Assembly: GCA_041736705.1 (NCBI GenBank)
Contig: JBGSTC010000033.1
Location: 5,126 to 69,125, forward strand
Direction of reading: 5' to 3'
DNA length: 64,000 bases
Source of the DNA: GWE2-51-13 sp041736705
GTDB taxonomy: Bacteria; Bacillota_I; Bacilli_A; Erysipelotrichales; Erysipelotrichaceae
The notes beneath the pieces were generated by a model that saw nothing but the letters and a program-made list of their open reading frames with translations, was not told where the DNA came from and did not search any database. Each line of letters starts with the position of its first letter. Within the stretch, counting starts at the first letter, position 1. Both the position numbers and the translations under genes were made by a program. This document shows, in pieces, positions 24,590 through 31,784 of the stretch.

Positions 24590-25152
24590 CATCTTTTTCG
24601 TCCAGTATCGACTAAACTCAATTAATCAAAGATTGAATGAGGCTGCTTTCGTTTGAAGAACAGGCTAATATACTCAAACAGTTTATTCTTAACTTATTCT
24701 GTTTATCGTTGCTTCTGCGATAGATGCGAATCCTTACGGAAAACGCTAAATTTGCAGTTACGTCAGGAAATAATCAAATCTGCTACTGTATTGGCATCCC
24801 CGGTCACTGTGGAAAATCTGCTTTCCTGTTTCAAGTCACTGGCCATAGAATTCCTAGAGTGCGCTTCACAATATCTGTGTTTGGGGATTTATTTATCAAA
24901 TAAACGATGACCTCTGAATTGTAGAGATCGACGACAACAGTCAGATCAGCCCACCTACTGTGCGACTTGCGTTGCAAAACGGTTCTTCGCAGATATGCCC
25001 TTGACGATTTGGCCCCTCATTCCAGGAGAAACTTTGCTGTTGTTAATCAGCGTGTGTTGTTGCCTCTTATGCTTGTATAAGATACACGCTAAAGAGTCTG
25101 TATATTCACTTTGAACTTTATCATTTGAAGAATCTCTGAAATCGACCATCAA
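24590..25152 (-). pseudogene. Decayed IS3-family transposase (orfB-type) remnant
   Basis: Minus-strand translation in changing frames gives pieces of an IS3/IS150-type integrase: 'INNSKVSPGMRGQIVKGISA' (25050 region), then 'WADLTVVVDLYNSEVIVYLI' with 'NKSPNTDIVKRTLGIL' (around 24860-24940), and finally 'KLFEYISLFFKRKQPHSIFD' (around 24620-24680). The last matches the C-terminal YI..FYNRKRPHS motif of these enzymes. Several stops and at least two frameshifts interrupt it, and part of the DDE core is missing. It cannot make an active transposase. No clear terminal inverted repeats were found, so the borders are approximate. Confidence 0.65.
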
Positions 25153-25155
25153 TTA

Positions 25156-25314
25156 TTAATTGAGTTTCGATTTCTTATAGAAACTTAGAACAAATCCAAA
25201 CATTTCCAGCAAGCATCCAATAATCAATGTTATACCGGTGCTACCAGTTTCCTCAGCTAGAATAAGGATAATTGTCAGCAGCAAGAAAAAATTCCCCAAT
25301 ATCATGTATTTCAT
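25156..25314 (-). CDS. Very small two-helix membrane protein, unknown
   Basis: A 52-residue frame starting at ATG 25314, preceded by AAAGGATGAAAAC, and ending with TAA at 25156. It has a strongly hydrophobic segment 'MILGNFFLLLTIILILAEE', a short loop 'TGSTG' and a second segment 'TLIIGCLLEMFGFVLSFY', then a basic tail. The layout (two helices, basic end) is like the 64-residue protein at 24267, though the sequences are not obviously alike. It lies immediately upstream of the transposase remnant. I recognise no family; toxin-like, immunity-like or membrane-regulator roles are all possible and none is shown. Confidence 0.5.
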   Translation of the reverse strand: MKYMILGNFFLLLTIILILAEETGSTGITLIIGCLLEMFGFVLSFYKKSKLN

Positions 25315-25453
25315 GTTTTCATCCTTTCATTCACCATCGTGATGATAAATAGCAGTTCCCATTTGTACTATTCATTTAAAGAATCTAGTGCTTGTATCTG
25401 AATAATGCTTGTGAGGAGTAGTGGAGTATTATAGTGAATTATAGAAATCAATA

Positions 25454-25801
25454 CTAATACTGTTCGCGATTTTCTGATACATTTTGATCTTTTGTGCCTC
25501 TAGAAACTAGTTCCGATTTTGTAAATATTGACTTAGTTCTTAGATATAGATGAGCAAAAATAAAGAAATAAGCGCCAAAAATATATGCAGCCATTTGTCT
25601 TGCTAACTCGAAACCTAATAAATAGTTTACGGCAACCACAAATAAGACAAGCAGTATAAACAATAATACGTAATGAGCCCAATGGTCATGAAATTCATAC
25701 AGACTTCCGCATTTCGGACATTTATATGCGTTTTTGAATCTATAAAGATGGCTTACTTCCTTGTGGACAACAATAGGTTCACCACATACTTGACATTTCA
25801 T
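25454..25801 (-). CDS. Zinc-ribbon membrane protein, unknown
   Basis: A 115-residue protein with an N-terminal zinc ribbon made of 'CQVCGEP' (Cys3, Cys6) and 'YKCPKCGSLYEF' (second CxxC) followed by two adjacent membrane helices ('HYVLLFILLVLFVVAVNYLL' and 'AAYIFGAYFFIFAHLYL') and a polar C-terminal tail. It resembles the many short CxxC-CxxC membrane proteins of Bacillota annotated only as zinc-finger proteins. The ATG is preceded by AAAGGAGGATGTAATA. It belongs to the AT-rich segment next to tRNA-Trp. The plus-strand gap on its left (25315-25453) shows no gene. Confidence 0.65.
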   Translation of the reverse strand: MKCQVCGEPIVVHKEVSHLYRFKNAYKCPKCGSLYEFHDHWAHYVLLFILLVLFVVAVNYLLGFELARQMAAYIFGAYFFIFAHLYLRTKSIFTKSELVSRGTKDQNVSENREQY

Positions 25802-25816
25802 TATTACATCCTCCTT

Positions 25817-25957
25817 TTATTCAAACATCTCTGAACTTACGTGTTTTACGATCAGATCAATATAACACTTTTGGGAATGTGAACTCTCCTTATAAGTAAT
25901 CCGAAATTTTCTATCGTCTATCACTTCAACTGACCAATCAATCTCACAGAGTTTGTC
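25817..25957 (-). pseudogene. C-terminal fragment of a lost gene
   Basis: An open frame of about 46 codons ends at TAA 25817, just before the ribosome-binding site of the zinc-ribbon gene. Its translation, with 'VEVIDDRKFRITYKESSHSQ' followed by 'KCYIDLIVKHVSSEMFE', looks like real protein, but an in-frame TAA at 25958-25960 closes it and there is no start codon with a ribosome-binding site. I read it as the tail of a truncated gene formerly upstream of the zinc-ribbon gene. It could also be chance; the family is unknown. Confidence 0.3.
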
Positions 25958-25996
25958 TTAGTGAAATTGATAAAAGATAGTATCTAGTAGATCTGT

Positions 25997-26791
25997 TTAA
26001 TCGTCGGAGTAGTTGGTCGAGCCAAGTGCTTTCGTCAACATCGGCTCCGATCGCCATTGAAACGACATACCCAAACCATAACCAGGCGTTTGTCCGATGA
26101 ACTCAAACGAGGGTGCAACGAAGAGAACACGATGTTCATAGCGGGCGTTTGCTTCGGAAATCGTGACGTTGCCCTGCATCCGACCTTCAACATAAACCGT
26201 GAAGCTTCGAAGCGATGACATCGCACCTGAAGTTGTGCCCGATCGGCGCAACGGCGCGTCGCAGGCAATTTCCGAACCGAAGTTTGAAGAAGGGATGACG
26301 ACGACGTCTTCGATGTAGGTTTCATTCCCTTGAGGCGAAGAATATTCAAGCGCACACGATGAATCCGCGATGGTATAGTGCACGCGGGATCCGTTTCCGG
26401 CAAGCATGACGGATATCCTGTCGGTTGATTGGAATAGAGGGGTTTGGTTCCATACCCCGTAATATCTCACCTTATAGCTCGTCGTATCCGTGATTGAGTC
26501 GTAGGTATATGCGGTTTCCGTGAGAGAACCGGTAAGTGTCGCAAGAGATCGTACCTTGAACCCATTCAGAAAGTGAAGCGACCGAATAGATTCATGACTT
26601 ACGTCACTCTGAAAAACGGAGCGAAGTCGTTTCTCATTATCTTTGAATCCCTCACTAAGGTTCGCAACGCTTTCAATACGATTCAGATATTCTTGCTTAT
26701 TCTGAATAGACGTCAAGTGTCCATATAGGGTTGACGACGAAACGATGGTCAGAACGACGGAGATCCACAGAATATTGCCTAATTTTGTCAT
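25997..26791 (-). CDS. Putative exported protein of unknown function
   Basis: A 264-residue protein with an N-terminal hydrophobic segment 'ILWISVVLTIVSSSTLYGHL' (signal peptide or anchor) and an extracellular part rich in Ser, Thr and Tyr that looks mostly beta-stranded. There are two cysteines in the middle ('SSCALEYSS', 'EIACDAPLRR') that could pair. I recognise no domain. The ATG at 26791 has an AGGGGG ribosome-binding site, and a promoter plus a palindrome lie upstream, so it is probably expressed. It marks the right end of the AT-rich island, and its own composition is closer to the chromosome average. Confidence 0.6.
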   Translation of the reverse strand: MTKLGNILWISVVLTIVSSSTLYGHLTSIQNKQEYLNRIESVANLSEGFKDNEKRLRSVFQSDVSHESIRSLHFLNGFKVRSLATLTGSLTETAYTYDSITDTTSYKVRYYGVWNQTPLFQSTDRISVMLAGNGSRVHYTIADSSCALEYSSPQGNETYIEDVVVIPSSNFGSEIACDAPLRRSGTTSGAMSSLRSFTVYVEGRMQGNVTISEANARYEHRVLFVAPSFEFIGQTPGYGLGMSFQWRSEPMLTKALGSTNYSDD

Positions 26792-26823
26792 ATGTTCCCC
26801 CTGCTTTAATGATATGTCTTTGC

Positions 26824-26836
26824 GAAACGTCGTTTC
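26824..26836 (-). promoter_or_regulatory. Palindrome between promoter and start of the exported-protein gene
   Basis: GAAACG-T-CGTTTC is a perfect inverted repeat lying between the -10 box and the ribosome-binding site of the 264-residue protein gene. It is a candidate operator. Confidence 0.4.
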
Positions 26837-26852
26837 ACGTTATTTTAACGAT

Positions 26853-26880
26853 ATCATATCGTAGAAGCGTCCACAAGCAA
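26853..26880 (-). promoter_or_regulatory. Promoter of the exported-protein gene
   Basis: On the minus strand, TTGCTT and TATGAT are 16 bases apart. Confidence 0.55.
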
Positions 26881-27004
26881 CGCATAACATGAATTTAGCG
26901 AATACTCTTAAAGTGTCTGGATGTACCTTAGGAACTTGCCAACGATGTCGGTCGTCGTTTTTCACCGAACACGGTTTGTTTCTCCGTAGGATGGATTTAC
27001 TTTG

Positions 27005-27013
27005 TGATATAAT
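27005..27013 (+). promoter_or_regulatory. Extended -10 promoter of plsY
   Basis: TGATATAAT is a consensus extended -10, about 34 bases before the plsY ATG. No good -35 is present. Confidence 0.6.
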
Positions 27014-27046
27014 TTCAATAATGAATATATCCATAAAGGTGCCCCT

Positions 27047-27688
27047 ATGAAAGATCTCTTCATCGTCGCGATCATCGGTTATTGTTTCGGGAATATCCAG
27101 ACATCGTATTGGTTGGCCAAGATCGTGAAGAAGGTGGATATCCGGACGCTTGGCAAAGGCAATGCCGGGGCATCCAACACCTTCGAGTCCTTGGGCTGGA
27201 AATACGGTGTCTTTGTTGCTTTTGTGGATGTATTGAAGGGCTTGCTTTCCATCTTATTGATCAAGAATTTGTATCAGGTCGGATTGAATCCGCAAGGGGC
27301 GTTTCTGCTCTATCTTAACGGGTATTGCGTCATTCTCGGCCATATCTTCCCCTTCTACATGAATTTCAAGGGTGGGAAAGGAACCGCTTCTCTGATAGGA
27401 TTAATGATGGGGCTGAATGTGTGGTTCGGTTTGGCGGGGATCGCCGTGATGGTCGTCGTTACCTTGGCGACCCAGTATGTCGCCGTGGGTACCGCCGTCT
27501 TGGTCACGTTCGTAGTCGTCGTCACGGTTTGGATGGATTGGGGTGCGGGAGCGATCACCCTTTCCTTGATGGGGGCCGCCTTGAGCCTTTACCTCCATCT
27601 GCCGAATTATCGCCGTATTGCCAAAGGAGATGAATCGAAGTTGTTTGCCGTACTTAAGAAGAAATCAACCAAAGGGGAAAACCAATGA
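27047..27688 (+). CDS. plsY: PlsY, acyl-phosphate:glycerol-3-phosphate acyltransferase
   Basis: A 213-residue integral membrane enzyme that acylates glycerol-3-phosphate at sn-1 using acyl-phosphate, the first step of phospholipid synthesis in Bacillota. The three conserved loops are present: 'GNIQTSYWLAKIVKK' with 'RTLGKGNAGASNTFESLGW', then 'FVDVLKG', then 'LGHIFPFYMNFKGGKGTAS'. It has about five to seven membrane helices. Length is normal. The ATG overlaps nothing upstream, has its own extended -10 promoter, and its stop overlaps the next gene's start by four bases. Confidence 0.95.
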   Translation: MKDLFIVAIIGYCFGNIQTSYWLAKIVKKVDIRTLGKGNAGASNTFESLGWKYGVFVAFVDVLKGLLSILLIKNLYQVGLNPQGAFLLYLNGYCVILGHIFPFYMNFKGGKGTASLIGLMMGLNVWFGLAGIAVMVVVTLATQYVAVGTAVLVTFVVVVTVWMDWGAGAITLSLMGAALSLYLHLPNYRRIAKGDESKLFAVLKKKSTKGENQ

Positions 27689-29088
27689 ATCCATTACCAC
27701 GTTCGACACCGGAAGCCGAAGGCTTGACTTCCATTCAAATTAAAAACTTTATCGCGGACATCGCGGAGATGGGCAAAGCCGGGATTTCCCAGGAAGTCCA
27801 CTCCTACATGATCCTTCGCCACGGCAAAGTCGTCGGCGAAGGAAGCTTCGCGCCGTATCAGATCGAGACGCCGCATGTCCTGTTCAGCGTCAGTAAATCC
27901 TTCACGTCCATGGCGATCGGCATCGCCCAGTCGGAAGGTTTGCTTCATGTGGACGACCTTGTGAGTCGTTACTTGTCCGAGGATTTCCCGAAGGAAGTCT
28001 CTCCCTATCTTGCGAAACTGACCTTGCGCCATTGTTTGACGATGGCGACGGGACATCAAACCGACGCATTGGATGCAATCCGAGGATCGACGAAACGCTG
28101 GGTCAAAGCCGTCCTGAAGCATCCTTTCAACCATGAACCGGGAACCCGTTTCATCTACAACACTGGGGCGACCTACCTATTATCCGCCGTCATCCAGAAA
28201 ATCACGGGGATCACCTTACTTGAGTATCTTAAGCCGAGATTGTTTGAACCGTTGGGGATCACGGAAGCCAAATGGCAACTGAGTCCGGAAGGCATCAGCA
28301 CCGGCGGCTTTGGTTTATCGGTCAGCGTCGAATCGATCGCGAAACTCGGCCAACTGTTGCTTCAAAACGGGGTCTGGGAGGGTCGGCAATTGATCGATCC
28401 GAAATGGATCGCGGATGCCACATCCAAACAAATCGAAAACGGAGACGATCCCGACAACGATTGGACCCAAGGCTACGGTTATCAATTCTGGCGCTGTACT
28501 TTCGATGCCTATCGCGCGGACGGGGCATTCGGGCAATTCATCGTCGTCCTTCCAAAAGAAGACATGGTGGTCGCGATCAACTCGGGTGCGGACGACATGG
28601 GGTTGATTTTAAAGAAAGTCTGGAAACATTTGCTTCCAAACCAAGCGATTGAACCCGTTCTTCCTGCGGTTGAATTATCTTATCCTCCACAAGTCGGGAT
28701 GGGTTTCGACCATGGAGTCAATCTCGATGGATCGACATACGATCTAAAGCGTCCTCATCCGCTTTTCAGCCAAGTGAAATTCAACGCTGTGGATGATCGG
28801 AACCTCGAATTGATCATCACCAAAGACGGCTGCACGCAACCGCTTCGTATCGGATACGGCCAATGGATCACCCAATTGATCCAGACCGGGGAAGACATTG
28901 ACCGATTATCGTTGAGCGGAGCCTGGACGAAGGAAAACGAACTGACGGTGTTGGTACGCTATATCGAAATGCCCTACGTCGGTCGGATGACCTTCACCTT
29001 TAAGAAAGATACCTTCGCATTGGACCATTACTGGAACGTCGTTTTCTGGGAAAGAAAACTCACGCATTACACAGGGACGAAAATTTAG
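27685..29088 (+). CDS. Beta-lactamase-fold serine hydrolase
   Basis: A 467-residue protein of the class C beta-lactamase/esterase (PF00144-like) superfamily. The active-site SxxK is Ser68-Val-Ser-Lys71 in 'LFSVSKSFTSMAIGIAQ', and the Tyr motif is 'FIYNTGATYLLSAVI'. No signal peptide is seen, so it is probably cytosolic, where esterase or peptidase activity is more likely than lactamase activity. The last 130 residues ('PPQVGMGFDHGVNLDGSTYD' onward) form a separate beta-rich domain found in some members. It is translationally coupled to plsY through an ATGA overlap, and a strong terminator follows. Confidence 0.85.
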   Translation: MNPLPRSTPEAEGLTSIQIKNFIADIAEMGKAGISQEVHSYMILRHGKVVGEGSFAPYQIETPHVLFSVSKSFTSMAIGIAQSEGLLHVDDLVSRYLSEDFPKEVSPYLAKLTLRHCLTMATGHQTDALDAIRGSTKRWVKAVLKHPFNHEPGTRFIYNTGATYLLSAVIQKITGITLLEYLKPRLFEPLGITEAKWQLSPEGISTGGFGLSVSVESIAKLGQLLLQNGVWEGRQLIDPKWIADATSKQIENGDDPDNDWTQGYGYQFWRCTFDAYRADGAFGQFIVVLPKEDMVVAINSGADDMGLILKKVWKHLLPNQAIEPVLPAVELSYPPQVGMGFDHGVNLDGSTYDLKRPHPLFSQVKFNAVDDRNLELIITKDGCTQPLRIGYGQWITQLIQTGEDIDRLSLSGAWTKENELTVLVRYIEMPYVGRMTFTFKKDTFALDHYWNVVFWERKLTHYTGTKI

Positions 29089-29140
29089 CGAAAGATAAAT
29101 CAGTCGTTACATCTGTGTTTTGGGGAGATAATCTAAAAAT

Positions 29141-29184
29141 AAATCGGAGTCGTACGGTAGAATTTCCGACGACTCCGATTTTTT
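29141..29184 (+). terminator. Terminator of the plsY operon
   Basis: AAATCGGAGTCGT pairs perfectly with ACGACTCCGATTT, with an inner CGG/CCG, followed by a T-run. The rest of 29185-29302 shows nothing recognisable. Confidence 0.92.
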
Positions 29185-29302
29185 AAGTGGATGGACTAAG
29201 ATATGTTCATTATTCGAACTTGTGATCTCAATGAATCCAGTCTATCTTAAGATAACTAGTAACACTATTGCTATAACACAATTATTCTTATTGAAGTTTT
29301 TC

Positions 29303-30040
29303 CTATAAATTACGGTAGATTTCATCCGTTATGGGTTCTAGCCATTCATTCGACGTTTCGATTCCCGGTAATTCGATGGCAAGATGCGAGAACCATTGAT
29401 CGGACACAGCCCCATGCCAGTGCTTGACTCCTGCAGGAATGGTCACGGCGTCTCCCGGTTTCAACTTGCGGACGCTTTTCCCTTCTTCTTGAAACCAGCC
29501 TTCACCCTCGACACAGAGAAGCAATTGACCGCCTCCTGATTTCGCATGGTGAATGTGCCAGTTGTTTCGGCACCCCGGTTCAAAAGTCACATTGGCGATA
29601 AAGATTGTTTCGTCGGGATTGGTCAGCAACTTGAGATAACTGTTTCCGACAAAGTACTGGGCAAATGCGGTGTTGGGTTCCCCTTGCCCGAATAGACCGC
29701 CATGGTTTTCAGTCAAGTTGTCATCCGCGTAGACTTCGATTGCCATACGGAATGCCGCCCATGCGTTTGGCCATCCCGCATAGAAAGCGATGTGAGTCAG
29801 GATTTCCGCCATTTCCGATCGGGTGACGCCGTTTTTTCTAGCCGATATCAGGTGATAGTTCAGGGAACTGTCCAAAATACCCTTGCTGACCAGCGCGGTA
29901 ACCGTCACGATCGAACGTTGTTTGAGTGATAACTTATCCTCCCTTGACCAAATCTCTCCGAAAAGCACGTCATCGTTCAATTCGGCGAACTTCGGCGCAA
30001 AATCATTCAAGGTGTCCCTGCCTGCGGTTTGTTTTACCAT
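29303..30040 (-). CDS. Carboxymuconolactone decarboxylase-like domain fused to a cupin
   Basis: A 245-residue two-domain protein. Residues about 20-110 form a CMD-like helical domain ('KQRSIVTVTALVSKGILDSS', 'NGVTRSEMAEILTHIAFYAG') without the CxxC of peroxidase-type (AhpD) members, so it is of the gamma-CMD type. Residues about 140-235 form a cupin with 'WHIHHAKSGGGQLLLCVEGE' and 'LKPGDAVTIPAGVKHWHG', which supplies a His-rich metal site. Such fusions are common in Bacillota but their substrate is unknown. It follows the alpha/beta hydrolase by 34 bases and would be under the MerR-controlled promoter. Confidence 0.85.
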   Translation of the reverse strand: MVKQTAGRDTLNDFAPKFAELNDDVLFGEIWSREDKLSLKQRSIVTVTALVSKGILDSSLNYHLISARKNGVTRSEMAEILTHIAFYAGWPNAWAAFRMAIEVYADDNLTENHGGLFGQGEPNTAFAQYFVGNSYLKLLTNPDETIFIANVTFEPGCRNNWHIHHAKSGGGQLLLCVEGEGWFQEEGKSVRKLKPGDAVTIPAGVKHWHGAVSDQWFSHLAIELPGIETSNEWLEPITDEIYRNL

Positions 30041-30074
30041 GTTCTTGTTCTCCTTTTGGTTTTGTGTAGATTTC

Positions 30075-31058
30075 CTAGGCTTTTAGATAATGATTGAAGA
30101 ACGTCGTCATCTTGTCAAAGGGGATGATGTCTGTCTTGTCATAGAGGTCGGTGTGAACTGCCCCCGGGATGATCAAAAGTTCTTTGTTTTCCCCCATAAG
30201 TTTCTTGAAAGCATCTTTACTGAAATAGCAGGAGTGCGCTTTCTCACCATGAATCATAAGTACGGCACTTTCAATTTCGGCGCTATAATGAAGAATGGGC
30301 ATATTCAGAAACGACAGTGCGGATGTGACGTTCCACCCGTCGTTTGAATTCAAAGAGCGCTGATGATATCCACGATCGGTTTTATAATAGTCATGGTAGT
30401 CCTTCACAAAGGACGGCCGATCTTCCGTAACTTTTTTCACCACACCGCCTGTAAGTTGATAGGTACCGCTTATATAATCCTTAGTTCGTTGGGCATTCAT
30501 TGCCTTACGCATCTTCATGCGGTTTTCCACGCTATCCGCCTCGTCGTTGTACCCTTTGGCGATGACGCGAGTCATATCATACATGGTGGATGTCAAGGTG
30601 GCTTTGATTCTCGGATCGTTAATGGCGGCATTCAACGCCAAACCGCCCCAGCCGCAGATCCCGATGATCCCGATTTGTTCAGGATCGACATTGTCTTGAA
30701 CCGAGAGAAAGTCTACCGCCGCACTGAAATCTTCGGTATTGATATCCGGCGATGCCACATAGCGAGGTTGGCCGCCGCTCTCTCCGGTAAAAGACGGATC
30801 AAAGGCGATCGTCAGAAAACCACGCTCCGCCATTTCCTGCGCATACAGCCCTGAAGACTGTTCCTTGACCGCCCCGAACGGACCGCTCACTGCGATCGCC
30901 GGAAGTTTGCCTGAGGCATTCTTCGGTACATACATGTCTGCCGCCAGTGTGATTCCATAGCGGTTATGGAACATCACCTTTCGATGTTCGACGTTTCCGC
31001 TTTTCGGAAACACCTTATCCCATTTTTCTGTTAAGATCAATTTTTCTTCCATTTTCAT
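30075..31058 (-). CDS. Alpha/beta hydrolase with a cysteine nucleophile elbow
   Basis: A 327-residue alpha/beta hydrolase of the dienelactone hydrolase/acetyl-xylan-esterase-like group. The nucleophile elbow reads 'IGICGWGGLALNAA', so Cys135 replaces the usual serine, as in dienelactone hydrolases. The catalytic His is probably that in 'IPGAVHTDLYDK'. 'SGPFGAVKEQSSGLYAQEMA' supplies the oxyanion-hole region. No signal peptide is seen. I placed the start at ATG 31058, 5 bases behind GAGGAG; frames extending to 31148 would run across the regulatory region. It is first in the divergent MerR-controlled unit; the natural substrate is unknown. Confidence 0.82.
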   Translation of the reverse strand: MKMEEKLILTEKWDKVFPKSGNVEHRKVMFHNRYGITLAADMYVPKNASGKLPAIAVSGPFGAVKEQSSGLYAQEMAERGFLTIAFDPSFTGESGGQPRYVASPDINTEDFSAAVDFLSVQDNVDPEQIGIIGICGWGGLALNAAINDPRIKATLTSTMYDMTRVIAKGYNDEADSVENRMKMRKAMNAQRTKDYISGTYQLTGGVVKKVTEDRPSFVKDYHDYYKTDRGYHQRSLNSNDGWNVTSALSFLNMPILHYSAEIESAVLMIHGEKAHSCYFSKDAFKKLMGENKELLIIPGAVHTDLYDKTDIIPFDKMTTFFNHYLKA

Positions 31059-31141
31059 TTTCTCCTCTGTTTGTTGAACCCGCATCCCGATCAAGCGCTT
31101 TCTCATGCGTTTCGAATGACTTTTCTCCCCGACCGGGCGGA

Positions 31142-31170
31142 TTGACAATCCCGCGATGTTGCGGTAAGAT
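31142..31170 (+). promoter_or_regulatory. Promoter of the merR gene
   Basis: TTGACA and TAAGAT are separated by exactly 17 bases. The transcript would start just before or at the MerR operator, leaving the gene open to autorepression. Confidence 0.75.
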
Positions 31171-31171
31171 A

Positions 31172-31202
31172 ATCCTAATACCTGAACCTAACTTTAGGTC
31201 AA
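31172..31202 (-). promoter_or_regulatory. MerR-type promoter with 19-bp spacer driving the hydrolase unit
   Basis: On the minus strand, TTGACC and TAGGAT are 19 bases apart instead of 17. The spacer holds the palindrome ACCTAA-CT-TTAGGT (31186-31199, plus-strand reading). An over-long spacer with a central dyad is the classic design of promoters activated by MerR proteins, which twist the DNA to realign the two boxes. Confidence 0.85.
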
Positions 31203-31249
31203 GTACTATTATCTAGATTTTACAACTTTTTAAAGTAAGGAGAAAACCT

Positions 31250-31690
31250 ATGTATTCAATCGGCCAAGTATCAGAAATGTTCAATTTACCCATATCCACG
31301 CTTCGTTATTATGACAAGGAAGGGTTTTTCCCTGAAATCGCGCGTTCCTCCGGCATTCGTAAATTCACTGAGAAAGAGATCGAAGCCCTTAGGGTCATCG
31401 AATGTCTGAAGAAATCCGGGTTGGAGATCAAAGACATCAAGCTTTTCATTCAATGGTGTCAGCAAGGCAGCGAGACCTACGCACAACGGTTGGCATTGTT
31501 TCAAGAACAAGCGGAAAGTGTTAAAGTTGAAATCGAAAAATTGGAAAGAACACTCGACATGATCCGCTTCAAGTGCTGGTATTATGAAATGGCGATCCAA
31601 GATGGCGACGAGAACCGGTTGAGAAGTATGTTGCCCGACCACCTGCCGGAAGAGATCCAGACCGTATATGACCATGCACATGAAGAATGA
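31250..31690 (+). CDS. MerR family transcriptional regulator
   Basis: A 146-residue MerR-type regulator. The winged helix-turn-helix is complete ('MYSIGQVSEMFNLPISTLRY', 'YDKEGFFPEIARSSGIRKFT'), followed by the dimerising coiled coil (residues about 75-115). The effector region is short and contains one cysteine ('FKCWYYEMAIQDGDE'), so the inducer cannot be predicted. In this branch regulators often respond to aldehydes or other electrophiles. The gene is divergent from the alpha/beta hydrolase, and the operator between them has the 19-bp spacer design. Confidence 0.93.
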   Translation: MYSIGQVSEMFNLPISTLRYYDKEGFFPEIARSSGIRKFTEKEIEALRVIECLKKSGLEIKDIKLFIQWCQQGSETYAQRLALFQEQAESVKVEIEKLERTLDMIRFKCWYYEMAIQDGDENRLRSMLPDHLPEEIQTVYDHAHEE

Positions 31691-31740
31691 ATTCGGAAAG
31701 AAACGATGAAGATATTAGTAAGAATGTTATTCGAGTCTAA

Positions 31741-31784
31741 AAAGACTGCACTAAAGGATGTAACCTTCGGTGCAGTCTTTTCTT
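31741..31784. terminator. Bidirectional terminator after merR
   Basis: AAAGACTGCAC/GTGCAGTCTTT is an 11-bp stem around an inner AAGG/CCTT, followed by TTCTTTT on the plus strand and preceded by A-rich sequence. It also serves the convergent lipoprotein gene that ends at 31785. Confidence 0.85.

Noticed and set aside
24653..24910. Plus-strand open frame of 85 codons in the AT-rich island
   Set aside because: It lies antisense to the transposase remnant, which explains the sequence better, and has no ribosome-binding site.
26840..27034. Minus-strand open frame of 64 codons before plsY
   Set aside because: It crosses the promoters of both neighbouring genes, lacks a ribosome-binding site and matches nothing known to me.
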